In this document: one piece after another, positions 19,054 to 27,382 of the stretch
How positions within the stretch are numbered: the first letter of the stretch is position 1
Layout of the letters: each line of letters begins with the position of its first letter
Source: Sphingomonas faeni
Lineage (GTDB): Bacteria > Pseudomonadota > Alphaproteobacteria > Sphingomonadales > Sphingomonadaceae
DNA: 64,000 nt
NCBI RefSeq assembly: GCF_003053745.1
Contig: NZ_QAYE01000007.1
Span: forward strand, 1-64,000
Direction of reading: 5' to 3'
Made by a program: the position numbers and the translations under genes
The notes under the pieces: generated by a model
What the model saw: only the letters and a program-made list of their open reading frames with translations
What the model was told of the DNA's origin: nothing
Databases searched by the model: none

Positions 19054-19788
19054 ATGGCAAGCGGGACATCGTCGCGGATCGAGTTTTCCGTGGTGCAGCA
19101 CGGCCGGGGAATGATGGTTTCGAACGCGGGCATACAAGGCGGAGAGCCGAGCGAGCGGAGCGCATGGGATGCGTTCGTCGCCCTCGCCGACGCGGACGGC
19201 AGCGCAGCGCATCCGCATCATGCGCGCCTGACCGCCGGCGGCCCGGGCCAGCGCAACCTCTCCGACGCGGTCCACGCACTGTGCGCGGTCCACGGCGACC
19301 ATCCCGGCCTGATCGTCGACGTGCTCGCCCGCGCGATCCAGCCGGAGGCATCGGATTGGCTCGCCGACGCCGCCAGTGGCTTCGCCGACGAGCGCACCTA
19401 TCTCGCACACCTCACCGCCGCGGTCGGCCCCCTACCCTCGACCCCAGGCCAGGCGGAGAGCGAGTCGGCACTGGTCGGCGAACGTCATGCGCTCGAAATG
19501 CTGGCTCGCTCGGAGCGCCGCGGATGTGCGACCGGGGCGGTGGCTGCTCTGCTCCATGACTGGCGCGCGATCCGCCGCGTCCTTGATGTCGCCGCCGAGC
19601 GGTTCGGGGTAGCCGTCCCCGCGATTACCCTTCCGTCCGAGACCGACACCGCCGCGCTCGTTGCGGAACGCGGTGCATCGCCCGGTTGCCAGCGCGCGAT
19701 CCTGTTCGGCGCGCAGCAACTTTTCGCGCAGCACCGCGGCCTGTGGTCGCTACTCGAAGCGCGATCGAGCGCACGCGGTGACCTCTGA
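19054..19788 (+). CDS. Uncharacterised protein, mostly alpha-helical
   Basis: A 244-residue protein that I cannot assign to a named family. It has no signal peptide or membrane segment. The second half is helix-rich and contains 'SESALVGERHALEMLARSERRGCATGAVAALLHDWRAIRRVLDVAAERFGV', resembling a conserved helical bundle, and it ends with 'LFAQHRGLWSLLEAR'. The coding frame is convincing: strong GC bias at third positions along the full length and a matching neighbour on the same strand (the AAA ATPase, 66 bp downstream). Conserved sphingomonad genes of this type exist, but their role is unknown. The start may lie at a later ATG (19111 or 19114). Confidence 0.7.
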   Translation: MASGTSSRIEFSVVQHGRGMMVSNAGIQGGEPSERSAWDAFVALADADGSAAHPHHARLTAGGPGQRNLSDAVHALCAVHGDHPGLIVDVLARAIQPEASDWLADAASGFADERTYLAHLTAAVGPLPSTPGQAESESALVGERHALEMLARSERRGCATGAVAALLHDWRAIRRVLDVAAERFGVAVPAITLPSETDTAALVAERGASPGCQRAILFGAQQLFAQHRGLWSLLEARSSARGDL

Positions 19789-19854
19789 CCGCTTGCACTG
19801 ACCGACGCTTCCCCTCTATCCATACCCGGTATTCAGAACCGGACGGGACATCGC

Positions 19855-20709
19855 ATGAAGCGCTTCGAGGGCACCCAGAGCTACGTCGCGACCGACGATT
19901 TGAAAGTCGCGGTCAACGCCGCCGTGACGCTGCGCCGCCCGCTGCTGATCAAGGGCGAACCCGGCACCGGCAAGACCGTCCTCGCCTACGAGATTGCCAA
20001 GGCTTTGGGTGCGCCGCTGATCGAGTGGAACATCAAGTCGACCACCAAGGCGCAGCAGGGGCTGTACGAATACGACGCGGTCGCCCGCCTGCGCGATGGC
20101 CAGCTCGGCGACGCGCGCGTCCACGACATCGGCAACTATATCCGCAAGGGCAAGCTGTGGGAGGCGTTCACCCAGCCCGCGCCGCCCGTCCTGCTGATCG
20201 ACGAGATCGACAAGGCCGATATCGAGTTCCCCAACGACCTGTTGCAGGAACTCGATCGGATGGAATTCCACGTCTACGAGACCAAGGAAACGGTGCGCGC
20301 GGTCGAGCGCCCGATCGTCATCATCACCAGCAACAACGAGAAGGAACTGCCCGACGCGTTCCTGCGCCGGTGTTTCTTCCACTACATCAAGTTTCCCGAC
20401 CGCCAGACGATGCAGGCGATCGTCGACGTCCACTTTCCGGGTATTCAGAAGATCCTCGTCAGCAAGGCGATGGACCTGTTCTACGACGTCCGCGACGTGC
20501 CGGGGCTGAAGAAGAAGCCCTCGACCAGCGAGCTGCTCGACTGGTTGAAGCTGCTGCTCCACGAGGACATGCCGCTAGACATTCTCCAGAACCGCGACCC
20601 GACCAAGGCGATCCCGCCCTTGCACGGTGCGCTTCTGAAGAACGAACAGGACGTCATGCTGTTCGAACGCCTCGCCTTCATGGCAAAGCGGCAGAAGAAC
20701 CAGGGGTGA
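19855..20709 (+). CDS. MoxR-type AAA+ ATPase
   Basis: A 284-residue AAA+ ATPase of the MoxR group, chaperone-like machines that work with VWA-domain proteins to activate or assemble target enzymes. The Walker A motif is 'GEPGTGKT' (residues 34-41), Walker B is 'VLLIDEIDKAD' (about 112-122), sensor 1 is 'IVIITSNNEKELPDAFLRRC' and the lid domain follows. The C-terminus has 'STSELLDWLKLLLHEDMPLD'. The likely partner is the VWA protein at 24294-25472; in many genomes the two are adjacent, but here about 3.6 kb separates them. The target enzyme is unknown. Confidence 0.92.
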   Translation: MKRFEGTQSYVATDDLKVAVNAAVTLRRPLLIKGEPGTGKTVLAYEIAKALGAPLIEWNIKSTTKAQQGLYEYDAVARLRDGQLGDARVHDIGNYIRKGKLWEAFTQPAPPVLLIDEIDKADIEFPNDLLQELDRMEFHVYETKETVRAVERPIVIITSNNEKELPDAFLRRCFFHYIKFPDRQTMQAIVDVHFPGIQKILVSKAMDLFYDVRDVPGLKKKPSTSELLDWLKLLLHEDMPLDILQNRDPTKAIPPLHGALLKNEQDVMLFERLAFMAKRQKNQG

Positions 20710-20719
20710 TCGGCTCAGC

Positions 20720-20751
20720 GAACCGGCGGCGTGCGTTCGCGCCGCCGGTTC
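20720..20751. terminator. GC-rich hairpin between convergent genes
   Basis: Perfect 12-bp stem GAACCGGCGGCG/CGCCGCCGGTTC with an 8-nt loop, between the stop of the MoxR gene and the 3' end of the minus-strand orphan gene. It could terminate both, though neither side has a clear U tract. Confidence 0.5.
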
Positions 20752-20763
20752 ACGCCACCCCGC

Positions 20764-21192
20764 TCAGCTGACGTTGGCACCGGTCGGGATATAGTCCAGC
20801 GCGAGGTGCGGGATCGTCACCGGACCACGGAAGTTGAACCGCGTCACGGTTGCCGGGTCGGGAATCCATAGCTTCTTGCCCAACGTCACCAGATACTGGG
20901 CGGGCGACGTCACGCTGACCGCGGTGAACGAACCCGAGGATAGCGCCGGTCCTCTCGGCATTTCGGCGACTAGATAGTCGCTGACGATGATGTCGTTCCA
21001 GTTGTTGAAAACGGTGTTGAAGGTCGCTGCGTCGGGAATTGCGAACAGCTGCCCCCACATTGCCAGATATACCGCACCGCCACTGGCGTTCGAGGCGATC
21101 CGGCTGCCGTCATATTGCTTCCAGTTGATGGTTCCGGCCAGTAAAGCCTGCGCCGTGTCCGCACCCATTTTCTCGCTGATGTCGACCGTCAT
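20764..21192 (-). CDS. Orphan small protein with a duplicated IPD-A-T motif
   Basis: A 142-residue protein of unknown function. It starts at 21192 (MTVDISEKMGAD), where AGGA lies 8 nt upstream; ATGs at 21207 and 21240 are alternatives. Two copies of a short module are visible: 'VYLAMWGQLFAIPDAATFN' and 'QYLVTLGKKLWIPDPATVT', suggesting a small repeated beta fold. There is no signal peptide or membrane segment. Codon choice is less GC-biased than in neighbouring genes, so recent acquisition is possible. It interrupts the MoxR-VWA neighbourhood on the opposite strand. Confidence 0.65.
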   Translation of the reverse strand: MTVDISEKMGADTAQALLAGTINWKQYDGSRIASNASGGAVYLAMWGQLFAIPDAATFNTVFNNWNDIIVSDYLVAEMPRGPALSSGSFTAVSVTSPAQYLVTLGKKLWIPDPATVTRFNFRGPVTIPHLALDYIPTGANVS

Positions 21193-21580
21193 TATCATAA
21201 TCCTCATTATGTTTTTATGAAAACGCGAAGCTGTGATCATCCGTCCGACTCGATATCTGAACCGACATAAAAACCACGTGACATGCCTAGTCGACGTAGA
21301 AACCTGAAGTTAGCGGGGACGCGACCACTTTGGACGCAAAGCACGCGACGTACTGATGATTGCTGGGATGGCTCATTAATACGGTTACGTATCAAGGGCA
21401 TCGCAAGACAACGACTCACATATTCCGATCGATTGTGATCGGGATTGTGATCGGGATTGTGGGAACCACGTCGAGCGAACAGTCGCGCATCCCTTCAACG
21501 ACGCTGCTAGACCAAATGCTTGATGCACATTAACCATCTGCGGCAACAATAATGCCATACCTGTCCGGCAAGGTGACGGC
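21193..21580. other. Gene-free, relatively AT-rich gap upstream of the CHAP gene
   Basis: Divergent upstream region of the orphan gene and the CHAP gene. It contains a tandem 12-mer (GTGATCGGGATT, two copies, about 21437-21460) and otherwise nothing I can assign. It presumably holds both promoters. A short minus-strand frame at 21237-21419 has no family resemblance or ribosome site. Confidence 0.5.
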
Positions 21581-22147
21581 ATGAGATTGTATGCTTTCCG
21601 TCGTTGGGCGCCGGCACTGCTGGCAATCGGCATGGCCGCCCCCGCATCCGCCTCTCTGCTCGACTATGTCGGCCAGTGCGTCCCCTTCGCCCGCGCAGCG
21701 TCGGGCATCCAGATCTACGGCAACGCCTGGACATGGTGGGAGCAGGCCGACGGCAAGTACGAACGCACGCACAAGCCAAAGGAAGGCGCGGTCATCGTCT
21801 TCGCCAAGACCCCGCGCCTGCCGTTCGGCCATGTCGCGGTGGTCAGCCGGGTGGTCGAGAAGCGCGTCGTCATGCTCACCCACGCCAACTGGTCGCGCCA
21901 GAACGGCGAGCGCGGGCATGCCGAACAAGACGTCACGCTGTTCGACGTCTCGCGCAACAACGACTGGAGCGACGTCAAGGTCTGGTACAAGGACGTCGAT
22001 GGTCTCGGTGGCGGGGTGTATCCGGTGTATGGCTTCATCTACGGCCACGCGCATGCTGCCGCTGAATTGACGAGCCGGAACCCGGATTATGTCGGTGCGC
22101 TGATCGACGCGTATGTGCCGGTAAGCGGCGAACCCATCGCACGCTGA
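21581..22147 (+). CDS. CHAP-domain peptidoglycan amidase/endopeptidase, exported
   Basis: A 188-residue exported CHAP (NlpC/P60-like cysteine peptidase) protein, predicted to cut peptidoglycan or peptide crosslinks in the periplasm. The signal peptide is MRLYAFRRWAPALLAIGMAAPASA. The catalytic cysteine is in 'YVGQCVPFAR', the catalytic His in 'LPFGHVAVVSRVV', and the polar third residue in 'THANWS'. The domain's 'GNAWTWWEQA' and 'PKEGAVIVF' are typical. It stands between the AAA and VWA genes on the same strand, followed by a family A repeat. Confidence 0.92.
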   Translation: MRLYAFRRWAPALLAIGMAAPASASLLDYVGQCVPFARAASGIQIYGNAWTWWEQADGKYERTHKPKEGAVIVFAKTPRLPFGHVAVVSRVVEKRVVMLTHANWSRQNGERGHAEQDVTLFDVSRNNDWSDVKVWYKDVDGLGGGVYPVYGFIYGHAHAAAELTSRNPDYVGALIDAYVPVSGEPIAR

Positions 22148-22170
22148 ACATCCCCTTCCTGCTACCCCCC

Positions 22171-22274
22171 CTCCCTGGAAGGGAGGGGTCGGGGGTGGGT
22201 CGGCCCGCTTTAGTCGCAACCGTGCCGCGATACTGAAACCTACCCACCCCCAGCCCCTCCCTTCCAGGGAGGGG
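22171..22274. repeat. Intergenic inverted repeat, family A
   Basis: CTCCCTGGAAGGGAGGGG (from 22171) with GGGGGTGGGTCGG, mirrored by CCTACCCACCCCCAGCCCCT... ending at 22274. The arms match those of the copy at 2723-2821, but the loop differs. It lies between the CHAP and CocE-type genes. Confidence 0.9.
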
Positions 22275-22355
22275 GGGGCCAGAAGAGCCGCGCGCTCAAA
22301 TACTAAGCATTGCCGCCACCCTCGAAACCGTGCCACCACCGTTGCTGAAAAGACG

Positions 22356-24281
22356 GTGAGGATGATGATGCGGTTCAAGGCTCTTACGACGGTCACGCTG
22401 GCCTTGCTCGCGACCACCGCCCCCACAATCGTCGGCGCACAGAAGGAAAAGTCCCCGCCCCCCGGTGGCGACATCCCCGCCAAGTTCGTCCCCGCCAATA
22501 CGAGCTTCGACTTCGACCGCCGCGAGGTCGACATCAAGATGCGCGACGGTGTCACGCTCCACGCGGTCATCGTCCAGCGCAAGGGGCTCACCGACGCCCC
22601 GATCCTGCTCCAGCGCACGCCCTACAACGCCGAGAGCGTCGCCAGCCGATCCTCCAGCCCGAGCGGTGCGATGAACCTCCGCGCATCCGACGCGATGTTC
22701 TTCGACGCCGGCTACATCCGCGTGTTCGAGGACGTCCGCGGCAAGAACGGCTCGAACGGCGCGTACATAAACGAACGCCCGCTGATCGGCCCGCTCAACA
22801 AGACGAAAGTCGATCACTCGACCGACGCCTACGACACGATCGACTGGCTCGTGAAGAACCTAAAGAACAGCAACGGTCGCGTCGGCATCATCGGTGGCAG
22901 CTACGACGGCATGATGGCCGCGATGGCGCTGGTGAACCCGCACCCGGCACTCAAGGCCGCGGTGCCGATGAACCCGGTGATCAACACCTGGAAGGGCGAC
23001 GACGACTTCCACGGCGGCGCCTTCCGCCAGATCGGCTACGATTATTACTACACGCAGGACGCAGCGAAGGGCGAAGCCGGCGACCTCTGGCGCGACGCGT
23101 ACGACGACTACGACACCTTCCTCCGCGCCGGATCCGCCAGCGCGTTCGTGAAGAGCCGCGGGCTCGAACAGCTCCCCTTCGTCAATCGCCTCCACGATCA
23201 CCCGACCTACGACGCATTCTGGCAAGGTCAGGCGCTCGAGACCATTCTGCCCAAGCAACCGCAGACCGTGCAGACGCTCTGGGTCGCCAGCCAATGGGAT
23301 CAGGAAGACATCTACGGCGCGGTCGCGGCCTACGAAGCCGTATCGAAAGTCGACCCCAACCACGTCAACCACCTCGCGCTTGGCCCCTGGGCGCATGGCG
23401 GCGCGAACGGTGACGGATCGACGCTCGGCGCGATCCGCTTCGATGCCGACACCGCGCTCTGGTTCCGCAAGAACGTCCTGCTTCCGTTCCTGGACGGCGC
23501 GCTGAAGACCGGCGCGACACCACCCGCACTCGCCCCCGTCACCGCGTTCCAGACCGGCACCAACCAGTGGCAGACGCTCGGCGGCTGGCCGAACGCGTCC
23601 GCTACGCAGAAACTCTATTTCCAGCCCGCCAGCGGCCTCGGCGCCACCGCCCCGGCGCAGGACGGCCACGACGACTACATCTCCGACCCCGCCAAGCCGA
23701 TCCCCTACCGCCTCCGCCCAATCCGCCCGACCTACGCGACCGGCTCGACCTGGCGGCAATGGCTCGTCGACGACCAGCGCCCGTTCTCCGATCGCACAGA
23801 CGTCCTGACCTACCAGACGCCCCCGCTGACGACCGCGGTCGCAATCGCCGGCGCCCCCGTCGCGGACCTGATCGCCAGCACCACCGGCACCGACGGCGAT
23901 TTCGTGGTGAAGCTGATCGACGTCTACCCGGCGGAATATTCCGACAAGCCCGAGATGGGCGGCTACCAGCTCGCCGTGTCGATGGACATTCTGCGCGGCC
24001 GCTACCGAGACAGCTTCGAGAAGCCGAGCCCGATCGTCGCCGGCCAGCCCACCCATTTCCGCGTCGTGCTGCCCAACGCCAGCCACGTCTTCCTCCCCGG
24101 CCACCGCATCATGGTGCAGGTCCAGTCGAGCTGGTTCCCGCTCTACGACCGCAACCCGCAGACCTACGTCCCCAACATCTTCGACGCGAAACCCGCCGAC
24201 TACCGCAAGGCCACGATCAGCGTCTTCCACTCGGCCGCGCACCCCAGCGCGATCGAACTGCCGATCGCGGCTACCAAGTGA
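22356..24281 (+). CDS. CocE/NonD family hydrolase (alpha-amino-acid ester hydrolase-like)
   Basis: A 641-residue exported serine hydrolase of the X-Pro dipeptidyl-peptidase/CocE class. The signal peptide is about 28 residues (MRMMMRFKALTTVTLALLATTAPTIVGA, start 22356 or 22365). The N-terminal alpha/beta hydrolase domain has 'GVTLHAVIVQRKG..DAPILLQRTPYN', 'VFEDVRGKNGSNG' and the nucleophile elbow 'GGSYDG' (GxSYxG). The C-terminal jelly-roll domain includes 'LIASTTGTDGDFVVKLIDVYP' and 'LVLPNASHVFLPGHRI'-like 'VVLPNASHVFLPGHRIMVQVQSSW'. Related enzymes act on beta-lactam acyl esters or N-terminal X-Pro; the natural substrate is unknown. The VWA gene starts 12 bp later. Confidence 0.93.
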   Translation: MRMMMRFKALTTVTLALLATTAPTIVGAQKEKSPPPGGDIPAKFVPANTSFDFDRREVDIKMRDGVTLHAVIVQRKGLTDAPILLQRTPYNAESVASRSSSPSGAMNLRASDAMFFDAGYIRVFEDVRGKNGSNGAYINERPLIGPLNKTKVDHSTDAYDTIDWLVKNLKNSNGRVGIIGGSYDGMMAAMALVNPHPALKAAVPMNPVINTWKGDDDFHGGAFRQIGYDYYYTQDAAKGEAGDLWRDAYDDYDTFLRAGSASAFVKSRGLEQLPFVNRLHDHPTYDAFWQGQALETILPKQPQTVQTLWVASQWDQEDIYGAVAAYEAVSKVDPNHVNHLALGPWAHGGANGDGSTLGAIRFDADTALWFRKNVLLPFLDGALKTGATPPALAPVTAFQTGTNQWQTLGGWPNASATQKLYFQPASGLGATAPAQDGHDDYISDPAKPIPYRLRPIRPTYATGSTWRQWLVDDQRPFSDRTDVLTYQTPPLTTAVAIAGAPVADLIASTTGTDGDFVVKLIDVYPAEYSDKPEMGGYQLAVSMDILRGRYRDSFEKPSPIVAGQPTHFRVVLPNASHVFLPGHRIMVQVQSSWFPLYDRNPQTYVPNIFDAKPADYRKATISVFHSAAHPSAIELPIAATK

Positions 24282-24293
24282 GGACGTGAGCCT

Positions 24294-25472
24294 GTGTTCC
24301 TGAACTTCCTCGACGAACTCCGCAGCGCCGGCATCCCCGCCAGCCTGAAAGAGCACCTCATCCTGCTGGAGGCGCTCGACGCCGAGGTGATCGAGCGGAC
24401 GCCCGAGGATTTCTACTACCTCTCCCGCGCGGTGTACGTGAAGGACGAGGGGCTGCTCGACAAGTTCGACCAGGTCTTCGCCAAGGTCTTTCGCGGTCTC
24501 GCCTCCAGCTACGGCACACCCGCCGGCGAAGTCCCCGAGGACTGGCTGAAGGCGGTCGCCGAGAAATTCCTGACCCCCGAGGAGATGGCCGCAATCAAGT
24601 CGCTCGGCTCGTGGGACGAGATCATGGAGACTCTCAAAAAACGCCTGGAGGAGCAGAAGGAACGCCACCAGGGCGGCAACAAATGGGTCGGCACCGGCGG
24701 CACGAGCCCGTATGGCAATGGCGGCTACAACCCCGAAGGCGTCCGCATCGGCGGCGAAAGCACGCACAAGCGCGCGCTGAAAGTCTGGGACCAGCGCGAA
24801 TTCCGCAACCTCGACAACACCAAGGAGCTCCGCACCCGCAACATCAAGGTCGCGCTCCGCCGCCTGCGCCGCTTCGCGCGCGATGGCGCCGCCGACGAAC
24901 TCGACATCGACGGCACGATCGCCGGCACCGCGCGGCAGGGCTATCTCGACATCGTCATGCGCGCCGAACGCCGCAATGCGGTGAAACTGCTGCTGTTCCT
25001 CGACGTCGGCGGCTCGATGGACCCGTTCGTCAAGCTCTGCGAGGAACTGTTCTCAGCCGCGACCACCGAATTCAAGAATCTCGAATTCTTCTACTTCCAC
25101 AATTGCCCGTACGAGGGCGTGTGGAAGGACAATACGCGGCGCTTTGCCGAGCGCACGCCGATGTGGGACCTGCTCCACAAATACGGCCATGACTACAAGC
25201 TGATCTTCGTCGGCGACGCGTCGATGAGCCCGTACGAGATCACCCATCCCGGCGGCTCGGTCGAGCATTTCAACGAGGAGCCGGGCGCGGTGTGGATGCA
25301 GCGGCTGACGAATACCTATCCGGCGGCGGCGTGGCTCAACCCGGTGCCCGAGGCGCAATGGGGCTATTCGCAGTCGGTCCGCATCATCCGCGAGCTGATG
25401 ACCGACCGGATGTACCCGCTGAGCCTCGCCGGGCTCGACGACGCGATGCGCGAACTGACCCGCAAACGGTGA
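24294..25472 (+). CDS. VWA domain protein, probable partner of the MoxR ATPase
   Basis: A 392-residue cytosolic protein with a helical N-terminal half (MFLNFLDELRSAGIPASLKEHLILLEAL), a Gly/Asn-rich linker around residues 126-150, and a C-terminal VWA fold with the metal-site motif 'DVGGSMDP' (about 237-244, DxGxS) and a second site 'IFVGDASMSPYE'. This CoxE-like layout is typical of proteins working with MoxR ATPases. It begins with GTG 12 bp after the CocE stop and is probably co-transcribed with it. The partner ATPase is 3.6 kb upstream, on the same strand. Confidence 0.9.
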   Translation: MFLNFLDELRSAGIPASLKEHLILLEALDAEVIERTPEDFYYLSRAVYVKDEGLLDKFDQVFAKVFRGLASSYGTPAGEVPEDWLKAVAEKFLTPEEMAAIKSLGSWDEIMETLKKRLEEQKERHQGGNKWVGTGGTSPYGNGGYNPEGVRIGGESTHKRALKVWDQREFRNLDNTKELRTRNIKVALRRLRRFARDGAADELDIDGTIAGTARQGYLDIVMRAERRNAVKLLLFLDVGGSMDPFVKLCEELFSAATTEFKNLEFFYFHNCPYEGVWKDNTRRFAERTPMWDLLHKYGHDYKLIFVGDASMSPYEITHPGGSVEHFNEEPGAVWMQRLTNTYPAAAWLNPVPEAQWGYSQSVRIIRELMTDRMYPLSLAGLDDAMRELTRKR

Positions 25473-25561
25473 GTTTGGCGCGGTGAGCGGCTGACCGTAA
25501 CGGAACCGTCACGGACGCGATCGGTTTATCGGGCATCATCCCCTACCGAAGGACAAGCCCT

Positions 25562-25888
25562 ATGTCGTCGATCCCCAACTCCGCCATGCCGCACGCCAAG
25601 GTCCATCACGACGACGACCACAAGCCGAAGCCCGATGCGAAGAAGAACGCGGCGACCAGCGACTGGGTCGAGGACGCGACCGATGCGGCCAAGGCTGGCC
25701 TCGCGACCGCGACGGACGCGGTGAAGTCGCACCCGAAGACGGCGATCGCGGTCGGCGCTACGGTGATTGCGGGGATCGCAGCGGCGATCGCAGCGCCTGC
25801 GTTGCGCGCGAAGGACGCGGCGGAGAAGAAGGCGCCCGAGAAGAAGCCCGAGCCGAAGAAGCCGGCCAAGGCGAAGAAGCCGCACTGA
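25562..25888 (+). CDS. Small membrane-associated protein with Lys/Pro-rich tail
   Basis: A 108-residue protein. It has an acidic/His-rich start (HHDDDHKPKPD), a DUF883-like amphipathic region 'DWVEDATDAAKAGLATATDAVKSHPKTAIAVGATVIAGIAAAIAAPAL' with one hydrophobic segment, and a highly basic tail (KKAPEKKPEPKKPAKAKKPH). The pattern 'AVKSHP...AIAVGA' resembles the ElaB/YqjD/DUF883 type that binds membranes and ribosomes, but the match is loose. It has its own upstream region and is followed directly by repeats B and C. Confidence 0.78.
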   Translation: MSSIPNSAMPHAKVHHDDDHKPKPDAKKNAATSDWVEDATDAAKAGLATATDAVKSHPKTAIAVGATVIAGIAAAIAAPALRAKDAAEKKAPEKKPEPKKPAKAKKPH

Positions 25889-25930
25889 TACTTTAATACG
25901 AGATACGAGGCCGCCGCCCACCCCACCCTG

Positions 25931-26035
25931 CACCACCCCGGCGAAGGCCGGGGCCCAGTTGGAAAGGTCGCAGTGGTAGGGCGCAGCCTCAGTTAGCAAC
26001 GTCTCCCAACTGGGCCCCGGCCTCCGCCGGGGTGG
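25931..26035. repeat. Intergenic inverted repeat, family B
   Basis: CACCACCCCGGCGAAGGCCG (continuing GGGCCCAGTTGG) at 25931 and its complement ending 26035. The loop contains AAAGGTCGCAGT and TTAGCAACGTC as in other copies. It is followed after 29 bp by family C. Confidence 0.92.
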
Positions 26036-26064
26036 AGATCCGCCACCGGACGGGCTTGCATTTC

Positions 26065-26123
26065 CTTGTTCTCCCGCGAAGGCGGGAGCCCAGACTGGGC
26101 TCCCGCCTTCGCGGGAGAACAAG
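26065..26123. repeat. Intergenic inverted repeat, family C
   Basis: CTTGTTCTCCCGCGAAGGCG (continuing GGAGCCCAG) with its complement ending 26123. The pairing is almost perfect around a tiny loop. It lies 22 bp from the anmK stop and may act as the terminator of that minus-strand gene. Confidence 0.9.
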
Positions 26124-26145
26124 CTTTTACACGTTGGCCGACAAA

Positions 26146-27288
26146 CTAAACCCGATCCACAACCCCACCAGCCATCGCCACCGGTACGCCCGTAGTCCCC
26201 GGAAAGCTGATCGCCAGCCCCTTCAGCGTCCGAACCGCCATATACGCAAACCCCTCGGCCTCCAGCGCATCGCCGTTCCACCCGAGCACATCGGTAGGCT
26301 CCACCACCAACCCGGTCCGCGCGGCGATCATCGCCAGCATCGTCGGATTATGCCGACCACCCCCCGCCACCAGCAACCGAACCGGCCGAGCCGGCAAATG
26401 CCGCAAAGCCTCCGCCACCGTCGCCGCGGTAAACGCCGTCAAAGTCGCCGCCCCATCAGCAGCGGACAACCCCCGAGCCGGCTGGATCGTAAAATCATTC
26501 CGATCCAGCGACTTCGGCGGAGGCGCATCGAAAAACGGGTGATCGAGCATCGCCGTCAGCACCGTCTCGTCGACCCGCCCGGACGCCGCCAACGCCCCCC
26601 CGGCATCATACCGGGCACCAGTCTCCGCCTCGACCCAGCTATCGATCAGCCCGTTCGCCGGCCCGGTATCGAACGCTACCAGCCCATCCCGGTCCATCAT
26701 CTGCGCCCGCTCCGGCGACATCTCCCGCGAATCATGCATGTCCCGCCCACCGGGAATGAAGGTGATGTTCCCCACCCCACCAAGGTTCAGCACCGCGACC
26801 GGCCCCTCGAGCCCCGCCGCCAAGGCCGCATGATACACCGGCAGCAACGGCGCCCCCTGCCCGCCCGCGGCCACATCCGCCGAGCGAAAATCCGACACCG
26901 TCGTGATCCCGGTAGCCCGCGCGACCGCCGCCCCATCGCCGATCTGCCACGTCCAGCGCCGATCCGGCCGATGCGCGATCGTCTGCCCGTGGAAACCGAT
27001 CACATCGACCTCCGCCGCCGCGACGCCAGCATCCGCCAGCAGCTTGTGCACCGCGAACACGTGCGCGCGCGTGATCAGTTCCCCCGCCGCGACCACCGGC
27101 GGACTGGCGCGCGGCTTGTCGAACGTCAGCGCCATCCGCGTGGCCTCCGCCAGTTGCGCCCGCGCCGCATCCGAATACGGCTCGCCACGAAACGCGATCG
27201 GCCGCACGAACGCCTCGCCGTCGGTCTCGATCAACGCGGCATCGATCCCGTCGAGCGACGTCCCCGACATCAGTCCAATCGCCAGCAT
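26146..27288 (-). CDS. anmK: Anhydro-N-acetylmuramic acid kinase
   Basis: Phosphorylates 1,6-anhydro-MurNAc to MurNAc-6-P in peptidoglycan recycling (cytosol). It is 380 aa from the start at 27288 (MLAIGLMSGTSLDGIDAAL), where GGAAGGA is about 7 nt upstream; the ATG at 27321 adds 11 residues. Family motifs: 'GLMSGTSLDGIDAAL', 'GFHGQTIAHRPDRRWTWQIGDGA', 'DFRSADVAAGGQGAPLLPVYH', 'NLGGVGNITFIPGG', 'FDTGPANGLIDSW' and 'VAGGGRHNPTM'. It diverges from rimO across a gap of under 100 bp. Confidence 0.96.
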   Translation of the reverse strand: MLAIGLMSGTSLDGIDAALIETDGEAFVRPIAFRGEPYSDAARAQLAEATRMALTFDKPRASPPVVAAGELITRAHVFAVHKLLADAGVAAAEVDVIGFHGQTIAHRPDRRWTWQIGDGAAVARATGITTVSDFRSADVAAGGQGAPLLPVYHAALAAGLEGPVAVLNLGGVGNITFIPGGRDMHDSREMSPERAQMMDRDGLVAFDTGPANGLIDSWVEAETGARYDAGGALAASGRVDETVLTAMLDHPFFDAPPPKSLDRNDFTIQPARGLSAADGAATLTAFTAATVAEALRHLPARPVRLLVAGGGRHNPTMLAMIAARTGLVVEPTDVLGWNGDALEAEGFAYMAVRTLKGLAISFPGTTGVPVAMAGGVVDRV

Positions 27289-27382
27289 ATCGGTTCCTTC
27301 CCGCGCAATCTCCCCACCCATGGCGGATGCATTTTCCGCCGCCTAGAAAAAACCGAACTTTGCGCCTATGTGCGCGGGCTTC

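Noticed and set aside
21237..21419. A 60-codon minus-strand frame upstream of the CHAP gene
   Set aside because: No ribosome site, no family resemblance, and it lies in the promoter gap.
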